From: Patella vulgata
Taxonomy: Eukaryota; Mollusca; Gastropoda; Patellidae
NCBI RefSeq assembly: GCF_932274485.2
Contig: NC_065879.2
Coordinates: 20,386,591 to 20,450,590 of the forward strand
Direction of reading: 5' to 3'
DNA: 64,000 nucleotides
The translations under genes and the position numbers were made by a program. This document shows, in pieces, positions 10,170 to 22,100 of this stretch. The notes beneath the pieces are model-generated. The model did no database searches and was not told the origin of the DNA. It saw nothing but the letters and a program-made list of their open reading frames with translations. The number at the start of each line of letters is the position of its first letter. Positions within the stretch are counted from its first letter, which is position 1.

Positions 10170-10481
10170 CCAAAGAGAAAAGGGGTTTAACGTTCTACTG
10201 TTCTGCTCCGACATGGGCTAATGAAGATGGGCGTACGCCATACTGTGTGCTATTTGGGAAATATTTTTCCCTTTCCCTGGGAAATATTTTTCCCGGACAG
10301 CGGCGCTACGGCAGCGGCGCTACGGCGTACTCTTAAATCGAATTCCAGCTGTCCCTTGTCAATCCCTCCGTCTTGCACCACTGCCAAGGGGGAATCACGC
10401 CGGAAAATCTCGATGAACTTTTTCGAACAACGCAGGGAATCTCCAGGTTAGCGAGCCAACGTCTAACCCACTGAGCCACAA
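10170..10481 (-). repeat. Type-1 SINE, full length with internal duplications
   Basis: Clear 3' GGGGTTTAACGTTCTACTGT and 5' AACCCACTGAGCCAC. Two short internal repeats, GGGAAATATTTTTCCC and GGCAGCGGCGCTACG, are duplicated. Confidence 0.85.
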
Positions 10482-10541
10482 AACCAAAGAGATCTAGTCA
10501 GTTTCAGTAAATGTTGAGATAAGTAAAAAGATTTTATCGCC

Positions 10542-10702
10542 CAGGGACCTGTTTCACGAAATTTTAACTAAGATAAAATCCAAATTTTAGTGATTTGATT
10601 GGATAATATTAGATTGATTTTAGTGCTTAGCCAATCAAATTTGAAGTATCCTCTAAAATTTGGATTTTATCTTTAGTTAAAATATTGAGAAACAGGGCCC
10701 TG
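10542..10702. mobile_element. Small foldback element, relative of 17006-18375
   Basis: Ends CAGGGACCTGTTTCACGAAA and, inverted, GAAACAGGGCCCTG. The arms extend inward about 50 bases through ATAAAATCCAAATTTTAG, so the 161-bp copy is almost one hairpin. Confidence 0.75.
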
Positions 10703-10784
10703 TACATAAAAGTAGATCGTTTCAACGGTATTACAAATTATTTGTCAGACATTTCTCCGGTATACTGTATCAAGTCTTCTATCA

Positions 10785-10833
10785 ATAAATGAAATGAAAT
10801 GAAATGGGGTTTAACGTCCTACTGTTCTGCTCA
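10785..10833 (-). repeat. Type-1 SINE tail fragment
   Basis: (AAATG)n followed by GGGGTTTAACGTCCTACTGT and TCTGCTC. Confidence 0.75.
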
Positions 10834-11284
10834 TATACTAGAAACTACACAATATAATACACAATATATCATACAATAAAATTATGCTAAAAGATATACC
10901 GTCATCTATATGCAGGACGAAATTAACCTAGTCATTGCGGGACTTATTTAAGAAAAAGGCGTAGGGTCCGGATAGATTCCATTTGATTCATTTTGAGGTC
11001 TATTCTGGGCGACTAACACTAGTTACATGAAATAGAAATATTGAACTTTTTTTTGTATTGGAATACGAGTTTCAAGCTTCAATCAAGGTACGCATCCCAG
11101 CCAGGTCTTTTAGAGACACTTACTAATAAAAGACGATATGAGGAACCTTTAGCCAAAAAAAAAAAGTCGATCAAGTTACGAACCCCAGTCAATCTCTCGG
11201 TCTCCAATGGAACGCTTAATCTTTTACTCAACCCAAAGTGTGTGTGTGTGGGATGGTGTGGGTGTGGGTGTGTGTGTGTGTGTC

Positions 11285-11444
11285 CCCCTTTTTGTGCTCC
11301 CTAGATCCAAATAGTAATCAGTTTGTACTATTCCTAAATCCAGACTTGGAGAAAGAGTGGAATAAAATACCGAAAACTGTCCAGAATAGTCCCAATATAT
11401 CAACTTTCACGAAACGTTTAAAAAACAGAATATTTTCGAGTTAA
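11285..11444 (+). pseudogene. Possible LINE reverse transcriptase C-terminal remnant
   Basis: A reading ending EWNKIPKTVQNSPNISTFTK and RLKNRIFSS resembles the LWN.LP...FK..LK..LF end of CR1/L2-type ORF2 proteins. It follows a (GT)n tract and has no usable upstream part. Confidence 0.45.
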
Positions 11445-11754
11445 TTATCAAAATTAAATCTATTTTATATTGTGACACTACAGGTAGCTAGGGTTACGTC
11501 GTGAAGTCCTATCCTTCGTCACGACACTAAAAATATCCCGATGTGACACTCTGATCAATTATGAATTAACTTTGACTTCCACGTTGTGTATATAATCAAT
11601 TTACTCTGGGACACTGTGTTTTTATAACTATGTTTATATATCAAATACCGGAAACTACAACATCTATGATATAGTACATTAGGGGTTATTATAATATCTA
11701 CTGCCTGAGTTTAAAAAGCCTAGAACTCAGACTTAACGACTGAAACACTACATG

Positions 11755-11822
11755 TTGTCTCTATCCTGGTCTACGATATCACCCTTAGTGGAAGTGGACG
11801 TTGAACGCCAGGACCGACCGAC
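11755..11822 (+). repeat. Type-3 SINE 3' fragment
   Basis: GATATCACCCTTAGTGGAAG then TGGACGTTGAACGCC matches the 3' end of the type-3 SINE at 31203. Confidence 0.55.
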
Positions 11823-12652
11823 CGCCTCTAAGCCGAGGAGGCTGCGAGTTTAGCTTCTAAGAACCCTGCATGATGTCTGAATGATGTCTGAAGGGAAATT
11901 TAACCTCGCTCTTTCTTATATAGAAACTATAGATGTGCCCGCTATTATATAGGCCGGAACAATTAACATTTTTGGATAAGTGTTTCGTATGGGCACCGTT
12001 TTACGAAAACATTATTCTATTTAATTGGACTAATCTGTACACGAGATGACTGGACGATAGTACCCTACTTTCAGCAATTGGTGGTGGCAGATGTCTGTGA
12101 GTTAGTCTAAGAAACTTGAATCATGCAAAATACCTACTTAGTCTATTTCTCGTTGTCACTCATTTGTTTACCCACTTCAATATATTAAACAGAGCACCTT
12201 TCGTAGAACTAAAATAAACCCTATAGTATTACAATATTTTGTGTTTGAAACGCATCAAGTTTGTTAGACCGGTGGCTCAGTGAGCGTGGGTGTCCATCAA
12301 ATGGGCACAAGACCAGACCCAACTTTTCTATAGTAAAATTTTGCGTAGAATGCTTGTAGAATTAGTTGTAAAACTAATTCGGAGAGATTTTGATTTGACA
12401 GTTTTTACAGTTTTTTGAAACAGGTTTCGAAGTGTTTTTGTTCTGTTATGCAAGATCTTTTTCGACGTTCCAAAGTAAAAGTTCGGTGCTAGGACCACCT
12501 AAAGATACATATTAAATGTTCCTATTTTTAATTAGAACAGGTTTCGCTTTAGTTTTTATATTTTACGCCGACATTTATTGTTTTAAATCTTCCTAGTGCT
12601 AAAACGGAAAATTTAACCATCCATTCAAAAAGGTAATTTAATGTCATAAGGT

Positions 12653-12765
12653 AGAGAACACGAGAAAAATAGAAATAGTCCGTACATTCTCATGTTTTTA
12701 TTAAGTATAGAATTAATAGAAACAAGGGAATGTACGGACTATTTCTATTTTTCTCGTGTTCTCTT
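12653..12765. repeat. 37-bp perfect inverted repeat
   Basis: Arms 12653-12689 and 12729-12765 are exact reverse complements through AAATAGAAATAGTCCGTACA, with a 39-base loop. I see no element ends or coding potential. Confidence 0.9.
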
Positions 12766-12843
12766 CTTATGTAATAACATTCAGTTATCCTCTTACAGTC
12801 CCATATAACAACTTTTGGTCTTCGACGGAATTATTAGTGAGCA

Positions 12844-13127
12844 GAAATTCGCCCATGTATCTGTTATCACTCATCACTTCAGTCAGTTATATAGAGGGAT
12901 AACTCGTGTTTTCCTTTTGCGTTCGTCACTTCCGATTGTTGAAACTTTGATTACGCATCTATCGTAGCAATGATCTCTGTGTTAAAATTCGTCCATATAT
13001 CTGTTATCACTCGTCACTTCAGTCAGTTATATAGAGGGACAGCTCGTGTTTTCCTTTTGCGTTCGTCACTTCCGATTGTTGGAACTTTGATTACGCATCT
13101 ATTGTAGTAATGATCTCTGTGTTAAAA
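12844..13127. repeat. Tandem duplication of about 140 bp
   Basis: Two copies offset by exactly 140 bp, sharing CTGTTATCACTCATCACTTC, AGTCAGTTATATAGAGGGA and TTTTCCTTTTGCGTTCGTCA with few differences. No reading frame spans them. Confidence 0.9.
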
Positions 13128-13144
13128 TTATATTTGGAACGTGT

Positions 13145-13405
13145 TTAACCAGTCCTATCACATATGTGATAATGACTGACACCAGTATTGTCCTTTAATT
13201 TTACCGGGAGTTTCTTCCATTGGATGGGTGCTGTCACTGTAAAAGTCCTATCACCACAAGACACTTTCAAATGTTTTTGGAACGACATTGTCTTGTTTTG
13301 ATGTTGATCGAGTTGTTCTTTCTCCCCTTTTGATCTGTAGATCACTTAGGTAATCAGGAGCTAAACCATGGATGCACTTGTAGGTGAGGAGGATTATCAT
13401 ATATA
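13145..13405 (-). pseudogene. LINE reverse transcriptase C-terminal fragment
   Basis: On the minus strand one frame gives ILLTYKCIHGLAPDYLSDLQ and then, after a frame change, CGDRTFTVTAPIQWKKLPVK. This is the typical C-terminus of CR1/L2-type ORF2. It is short, frame-broken and not a host gene. Confidence 0.75.
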
Positions 13406-14564
13406 TCCATGCATATTCTTTACTTTGTATTTCAATAATATATTGTATTTGTTTCTATTTTATTTCTTAAAGGAGCTAAGTCGCTAATATTTGGGACCTA
13501 GAAATTGACACAAATGGGTCGGAACGCATACAATAATGTAATATGAATGTATATAAATTGATTTACATTCAATCGTTTCTGATTTTACTGTAATTTCTAA
13601 TCAGTTAGGTTCGACGACATACGCCAGTATTCTCAATCGAATTTCAATCTCTAGCTTCTGGTTATTCCAGTCTACACCGATAGTATTTATTGGGCATGCT
13701 CTCCAGATAAGAATATAGCGTCACCGTTTGACATGACTTGTGGAATATGCCTAGCCTCGTTTTCCGAGTCCCTTATTACACATAGCGCTGAAACGTATTA
13801 TGGTACACGATTCGTGTACCAATTGTAAAATGTTATTTTTTCTTATATATTGGATATCAGAAGGCCATCTTTTCCGGGTAAGATCACAACATCAATGCTG
13901 ATTTAAACCGACAAATAAATCGTGTTTTCAATGTCGAAGATTTTGGATGATATTGAGTTAGAGACTTAGCTACTTTAATGTACGGAAATATTATTTTTCG
14001 AGACTGAATAAATTGATTACAAAAACAATGACCCAAATCTCTCGAAAAAACAAACTATACCTCAGCTTATGCACGACTTTCAATACTTAATAGACATAGA
14101 ACAGAAACAACTGAAAATATACTACTAAAAGTTATTGAAGTGACGGATTATACATAAGCTTTGAAAAGTTGTCCATTATACCATAAATTTAAAACCATGG
14201 GTCATAAATCCCACGGAAATAGGACAGTATCTTATATACATATAGAGGATATTTGTCGTTTTGTCGTGAATAACATATTTTATTTCATCGAGAAGCTTAC
14301 AATCATTTTAGGTAAAAACAACATGGACTACTGCTAGCCAGTGGAATAACACTTTTATTTCACTGATAAAACGCGGTATTCCACTACTGATCATAAAATA
14401 AAACGGGATACAAAGTAAATATTCCCACACCACAGGTAAATCATCGGACATCACTACACTGGTTAACAACCTAAAAGCATGCCAAATTGTCCGTGCCAAA
14501 TTCCAAGAGAATCTATTTGCTGAATTTGTCTGGTGACGGGGTGGTGGCTATATATGCGGGGAAT

Positions 14565-14635
14565 GGTTAATAAATGAAATGACCTGGGGTTTAACACCCT
14601 ACTGTTCTGCTCCGACTGGGCTAACGAAGACAGGA
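14565..14635 (-). repeat. Type-1 SINE 3' fragment
   Basis: AATAAATGAAATGACCTGGG then CTACTGTTCTGCTCCGACTG and GGCTAACGAAGACAGG. Confidence 0.75.
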
Positions 14636-14649
14636 ATGATTAATCGGCA

Positions 14650-14765
14650 ATTGTCATTTTTTTGGTCATTATGGCCAACTGTTTGGCCGTTATGACCAAA
14701 GTAGGGCCGTTTTGACCAAATTGGATATTTGCCGTTATGGCATAAGGCCGTTATGACCACATCCC
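14650..14765 (+). repeat. GGCCGTTATGACCA-type short repeats
   Basis: Several irregular copies of GGCCGTTATGACCA and its half GGTCATTATGGCC lie head to tail and inverted. The origin is unknown. Confidence 0.55.
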
Positions 14766-15309
14766 TGTATAGCTACAATTTTTAACCGTGAAAATTCTTA
14801 TCTGCGTCTGTAATTGATACACTATTCGAGGCTTTGAGAAAGTAAAATTTGGTTCAATTGCAAAATTTTCAACACATATCATCACAGTTTGCATGGAAAT
14901 AAGTAATTATGTTACAAATAGTCAAGAGTGGAACACTGATATCATAATCTTATCTTGCCGAACAGTTGTTTTCTGTATTTTCGAGTGACATGACACCCCG
15001 TGGTTCGGCGGCCAATTTCGCATAGCAGTTGGGTTTAATCAAATCATATAATTAATTATACGGTAAGGTTTCACCTTTATTTCAATGGGAATTGGTTTAT
15101 TACATGTTAAGCTTTGTGCAGTACAGTTTGGGGTCAGTGTAATTGGAAATTAAGGGAGTTATAGGTCAGTAACTTTTTTTAGTCAATTTACTACAAAACT
15201 TGCCCAAAGGAAGGCCTTGGGAAGGCCCACTACTGTAACTGGAGCAAGAGAGAAGACATCAATAGTGGAACCATTTGTAATCTCTGCAAACCGATATTTT
15301 CTCATGGGC

Positions 15310-15500
15310 CCTCTTGACTCTGAGCCGGACGTGGGTGTGCGCCTATATAATGGGCCGTATTTAAATCATTTACCCTTTTGTCATGACACCTCTTTATTGG
15401 GCGTCAGACGTGCGTTCATGCCTAGTAGGCCGTATTTAAATCGTGTATTCTTTTGTCACGGTACATTTTTACTAGGTGCCGGACGTGGGTGCACCGGTTA
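15310..15500 (+). repeat. Diverged tandem repeat of about 73 bp
   Basis: Repeats CCGTATTTAAATC, CTTTTGTCA and GACGTG blocks two to three times. A 122-codon ORF runs through it (GPYLNHLPFC, then RPYLNRVFFC), but I recognise no protein and read it as chance. Confidence 0.6.
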
Positions 15501-16043
15501 TCAAAGCACTAAAAATAACGTGCATTGGTGTTTTGACGTCTTTAGTGGTTACTTGACGACTGATAAACAGAGTATGTCTCTTTGACCTCCATTCATAACC
15601 AACCATTAACACTAATATTTATATTATAATCATATAAACAAATATACAATGCACTACATTTATTTATGGCTAGTTGGTGAAAGGGACTACTTTAAAATCG
15701 AATAAAACCCTCGATTTAACGCCCTGCTATTCCTACGTCTTTGGTAATAGACTATTTTTATTGCACAGTATAATCCCTGATAATTTCTAAACTAATTGTT
15801 AAATAATTACTTTTAAAGTGGCCTCCCTTTACAGATACAAACAATTAACATATGAACACACTAGATTTTTGGACATACATTTCAGTCCAGTTAACGTAAA
15901 GCCCTTCATTAAAATAGTCGCAAAATTTCAACTCACAGGATAAATTTCTAATTAAACCTAGATTTTATGATTTTCTGGGATTTTACACAAACAAAAAGAT
16001 TATATACAGGATTATCCAGTTTTATCCAAGATTATTTTTTGTG

Positions 16044-16098
16044 ATGAAGAAATTGACATTATGGTTTAGTTTTATTTTATTTAGTTTACAGACAAACG
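16044..16098 (+). CDS. Gene A exon 1, signal peptide
   Basis: ATG then MKKLTLWFSFILFSLQTN, a classic signal peptide, ending G before GTGAGT (phase 1). Length (55 nt), phase and the TTTTGTGATGAAGAA context match exon 1 of gene B, which supports the start. Confidence 0.8.
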
Positions 16099-19000
16099 GT
16101 GAGTACTATATGATAATGATAATTCGCTCACCCCTGTCCCCGGAACGGCAAATGCCCCTTTGCCCCAAAAATGTTTTTCGCGCACCAGCAATGAGATTGA
16201 CCATCCTTCTCGCTTCTACTCATCATCGATTTTAACAATTGATATGTGTTCGAGCATTGATTGCTTAGGAAAGGGGGAGATCCCACCTCGTGCTCGTCTC
16301 CGGTTAGTGATTGGAGATTTGACTTCGGATTCGCACAGTTTGCTTCTGTTCATAAAAATCGTATGGACGAAGTAGTTATAGAGTTCATTGCTAGCTCACA
16401 GCAGCGCAAAATACACTTCAGTTAAGTACACGCTGCCGAACTTTGTCATGATACGTTTTTATATTTTTGAATATATCCGGGGAAATTGTATAAAAAGGAT
16501 TCGATATTTTTGTTCGATATGCTACGTCGAAGTGAATCGAATCGGTTATTGATTCTGGGGATCTTGAGTTGTATTTTGATCTGATAAATTTTAACTGGTA
16601 ACCTGTCAGAAGACGCCAGATTTCTGCACCCGTTTCTCAAAAAACCCAGGGGGTTGGGGGGGGGAGTATATATGGATAAGAAATATTTCCTGATTATATG
16701 AATGTATAGGGACTACATAAAATAGTACGCGAAGGCGTAAAATAAGTAGAATGCCCCAATTCTGCTCAGATCAGTTTGGGTTATTACGTCCGATCAGGAC
16801 CCTCTTATCGGAGGGGGGTGATGGGGGGCGGGGGGGTCATATGCCCGAGAGAGGCACTTCTTGGGGGACGGCAAATTATCTAAGTGCATACCACATAGCC
16901 ACCTAAGTGCGCCAAAAAGCCTCGTGAGGGCCCTGTGTCCGATGTAAACAAAGCACGCGCTATAGTTTCGGCATGATGTGAAGTCACACTTAAACCTATA
17001 CTGCCCTGGGCCCTGTTTCACAAAAACTTAAATCTCCTTAAAATCGTCTACTACTAAAATTCCATCCTAACTTAAGATAGATGCGTTTCACAAAACGATT
17101 ATAAGCATTTTAGATAAAATCCACTAAAATAATGTTGTTACTTAAAATTGTATCTTAACTTAAAATAGTGGCGTTTCACAAAACTATTTTAGGGACAATT
17201 TATATTAAAATCAATTTTAACTTAGGACAGCCGTCACCCTCTCCTAACTTAAAATCACGACATTAACAAACATTGATTAGAGCTACGTTGTTAGATCTAT
17301 TGCGACATTTAGATATATTTGGAATAATGATAATATTGCCTATGGCCCGGGTCATATCATTCACAAAAATAATTTTCATTCAATTTCTTTTCAATGCATG
17401 GGGAATATAGCTGCGGCCCACCCGTTTATTTTATTGTAAGGTAATATAAGCAATTAGATGACACCTCAATTTAAAACCCCAAGAACAAAAACCTCCTAAA
17501 AACCTCAGTAAACAAAACTCTTTGTTACTATTTTATATATTACCATATGATTCAAGTATAAATTATACTATTTTCAAATAATTAATAGACAAAAAACAAA
17601 CAAAAAAAACACAAAAAAAACCCTACAGAAATAAAAAAAAATCTAAACTCACTTCATAGGTAATGTCTATAAAAAATATCTTTGTAGGCCTACAATTGTT
17701 TAAAATGGTTCAATTCTATTTCAATAATTCGTTTGCGCGTAGGGGTCTTTAGTAGTGGGAGGAAACAGGAGGACCTGGAAAAAACCCAAAGGATGGACAG
17801 GCGACCCTACTCCCTGTTGTTACGTATAACCGGGGAATCGAAACCCCACCAGTCCTATAATACTTGACACGCCATATGCAAAGTATTTATGGTTTTGGGG
17901 TTATGATGATTTATATAGGAGCCAATATAGGGACAAATCATTTTAATTTAGTAAAATAGATAGGAGTGTGGCACTTTGGCATTTTCAAAGTATTATTGAA
18001 AGGGTCCATGGGACTGACATTTCAAATCTAGACATCGGAACATTGGCTATTTCGTGTATTAGTTTAAAAGTTCAAGGCCAACCCGCACTGATACATTTCA
18101 AAACGAATAATACGCAATAAACTTATTCATTTTATCTTTCTACGACTGTCTGACCATGTGCAGACATTGCTACAACCTATGAAACTCTCCTCATTGGTAT
18201 TGTAACGGAATTGTGCACTGTGCGGGCGCAAGCAATTTTAACTAAAATCTATTAAAATTGCATTTTACGTTACAATCGATCTTCGTGAAACGCATAAAAT
18301 TTAAAATTTCATTTTGATTTTAGTTAAAATCTATTTTAGTGATTTTAGTTTAAGTTTTTGTGAAACAGGACCCAGGCTCATGAATTAAAAAGTCAGTCAT
18401 CTTGTACAGAGAAGGGTTTCGCGTTACAGCTATAAAACGGATTGGAAATAGTAGGAAGCATATTCTGCAACACACATCACATGAGAAGACTCGAGTTGAG
18501 TAATTTGGTACAACAGGAAATACCCTAACTCTAACCATAACCCACATAACATCTCGCGACTTTGACAAAAATCTGAAGTGGGCTTCACTTTTAGAAATTA
18601 CCCTAGTGAAGATAAGTAAAATGAAATTTTGAACTAAATTATGAACTCAGATTGTTGCGAGGAGTAAGTCCCCATTACCAAACCACTAATTTGCACCTTT
18701 TCGCTTTGGATTTATTCTTTGGTTGATGACAGTACACGATCAGACTCTTTTCAATTTCAGAAGTAACAGCTGTAGCTCCATCATGCCCCATTCCATTATT
18801 TGACGTTTCTGTTGCTACAACGGAAGCGATAGATTATGTTGTAGCTGATTTAGGATGTAGTGATGCTGATCCTGGAGATGTTCTGACCTACACGTTTATA
18901 AAAGGCAACACTGATAATCAGTATAAAGTAGAAAATGGACAACTGAAGTTAGCTCAGGCGGTTATAAAACAAATAATATACGAGTTTCAGGTAAGTATCT

Positions 19001-19137
19001 AAATTATGTCATAAAAAGTAGGTAAGGCGGCTATAAATTAAATACCACACGAGTTCTTATGAAAGCTCCGTTTATTGCCACGAGCTATAGGCATACCATT
19101 AATATACTTCTGAATACGATAAGATGCGATCATATTT

Positions 19138-19177
<40 letters not shown>

Positions 19178-22100
19178 AGATTTTTCCACTCGACACATAC
19201 TAGGGCATTTAGCCGTCTGTGTGTGTGTGTGGGTGGGTGTGTGTGTGTGGTGGGGGGGGGGGGGCGGAGATCCCACTTCGTGTCACGTACGAACTTGGAA
19301 TCAAAACAACGCCTCTTGACCCAATGACATAATACATCTAACTATGACAGCAAACAAAAGTTGATCATACAATTATAACATATGGTGTTGGTCGTTTATG
19401 GATGTACAGAATTATGCAATATCAGCTTACAATGTTATGCAATAAAAGTCCATAAACTTCGAAAAGGTATAATTGTTATATAGAGCTACAATGTGAAATC
19501 CTACTATATAATACGGCCAAACTGCTCTGTAAAGTGAGTCATTGCTTTTTGTGACTGACACTACCGTTAGAAGCCGCGGTGGCTCGGTGGGTAAGAAAGT
19601 CCCTCCGAATTCTCCAGCGTGTTACTCCCTTGTCAGTGGTAAAGGACGGAGGGTCTTGCAAGGAATGGTGTCTAGTGGTTCGGATGGGAAGAAAAATCGA
19701 GATACCGTGTACACATTCGAAATAAGAGTAAGACGTAATGCTGCAGTTCGTACAAAATTTCCTCAATAGCTCCACCATGTTGGCGTATTACCAAGTAGGT
19801 GCAAATGACGTTACACCCAATTTCATTTTATTTCATTTCATGTCATTTCATTTCGACATTATTATTAGATTAATAATAGAAAATAAATGTAGGTGTTATG
19901 AATTAAATCCGTAAACTATAATACAACTAATTGCTTTGACCTCTGACCAGTTTACATGTAAATAACACAGAAAATACTGACACACAATGGAATCATAATG
20001 GAAAAATAATAACTTAATAAATAATATATTTATATCCACGCAACATGTTCAAAGCGCCGAAACATTGAGCGAGAGATAAATTTAATACGATGCAACACCC
20101 ACTTAACACTAACTAGTTCGTTCCCGTATATCGTAATTTTCTTTAGGGGTTTGTAAGGAAACCAGATGATCACGGGGTGTAACGGGCTACATCCATAACG
20201 ATCGACATGCCTTGCGACTCTACGTACGAAAATCAACATTTATTAGTTACCGCATACTACACCACCCACTCACCAAACAAACATGATTTTACTTTTAACA
20301 GGTGAGCTAGGTAGTAGTTGACTCAGGAACCAGAAGGTCCGGGGTTCGATTTCAGTGTCGGTCCGAATATTTCCACTATAATATCCCCTTGTTAATGGTG
20401 CAGGGCGGAGAGCTTGGCAAGGCCGGTGTCTAGTCGTTCGGGTAGGACGTAAAAATGAGGTCATGTGTTCACATTGGAGTGTGCGTAAAATGAAAAGTAG
20501 ATCGTAGTGCAGCTCTATGGACACAATTTCTGCCATTGCACACTGTATGGCGTACACCCGTCTTCATTAACCCAGTCGGTGAAGACAATTAGGATGTTAA
20601 ACTCTGTGTTGCGGACGATGTTAAAAACGAAGGCCCATTCTAAAAAACGATGTTTTTTATTCGATGACATACATTACAATTATATCGATGGACGATGAAA
20701 TGTGGAAGCGTGCTATCCGTTCTTTCTCTCTCGAAGCTCTTCACCCTCAGAGGTACGATGGGATATATGCTGTGTTTGACACCTGATCGAAAAATGTGAT
20801 CTCGAATGGCTGCGCTCTAATACCATATCGATCACGTAATATCATTTTAAACATATCCCCCTCCTTGGTGTGACTAACATCAAAAGCGAAAAAACAGATA
20901 ACCTACATATTATGAACAAAATAATCACAAAAGTTCTATAGTTAATGTCAAGTCTCGAACAGTTTTTAAACAATGAACGATGTTTCGATGCATTTCACTA
21001 AAATTTCACGAATTTACCGATTGAACACAATATACACGAATGAACACGATATACATTTTTTTTTATTTTATATTTTATTCCATAAAACGCACACTATGGA
21101 CTCTATAAAACGCACACTATAAACTCCATAAAACGCACACTATGGATACATATTTTCTAAAAACACAGGTTTACACTATAATATTACACATCTAATGGAC
21201 ACAAATGACTTATAGATCGCCTGTAGATTTTTTCTCCAATTTTCACATCCACAACGCGAACGTGATTATCGACACCTTCATACACTTTGATTATTCGACC
21301 TAAAGGCCATTTTCCACGCGGCGATTGGGGATCCACAACTATCGCGATATCTCCTTCCTGGAAATCTCTATGAGTACGATTCCATTTTTTACGAGAATTG
21401 AGCATTGGTAATAATTCGCGTAACCAACGCTGCCAGAAATGTTTTACCAATTCCTGAACTCTGCGCCATCGTTTTCGTGGATTGAAACGACAACTGTCAA
21501 CCGACTCCGGTGCCAATTGACCACTAACTTGTCCGTATATAAAATGATTTGGGGTCAATACAGGGTCATCTAACGCGTCATCACCCTGGTAACACAGTGG
21601 TCTAGAATTTATCAGACCTTCAGCTTTTGTAAAAGCTGTGATTAGTTCTTCGTCGCTTACGTCAGCATCACGAGTTATGGCTTTGATAGCCCGTTTCGCA
21701 GACTTTATCATGGCTTCGAAGACTCCACCGAAATGTGGCGATAACGGAGGATTAAACTTCCATTCGATAGCATTGTTCGCCATTGAAGTACCAATTCGAG
21801 TTTGGTCTAAGGCGCGTAACAAATCGCTTAATTCTCGTTCTGCACTAATAAAGTTCGACCCATTATCTGACAATACGGTTAAAGGTTTGCCTCGGCGATT
21901 TGTAAACCGGGAAAACGCGCACAAAAACGATTCTGTGTCCATACTCCACGCCATCTCCAAATGACAAGCGCGGCTAGATAAACACGTAAATAAACACAAG
22001 TATCTCTTGAATCTAGTTTTACCCCTACCGTGCTTGGTATAGAAAGGTCCCGCATAGTCAACACCAACCCTTGCGAACGCACGTAGTGGAGATCCAAGAC

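Larger units (their letters stand above)
9556..16043. other. Intergenic gap between TRMT1L and gene A
   Basis: The two genes diverge across 6.5 kb. I see type-1 SINEs, foldbacks, LINE ends and a 140-bp duplication, listed separately, and no supportable host exon. The missing zinc-finger exons of TRMT1L would lie here if present; I did not find them. Promoters of both genes should be here, but no element is clear. Confidence 0.6.

Noticed and set aside
15217-15585. 122-codon ORF between the two divergent genes
   Set aside because: It runs through a diverged tandem repeat, has no recognisable domain, and shows no splice or start context.
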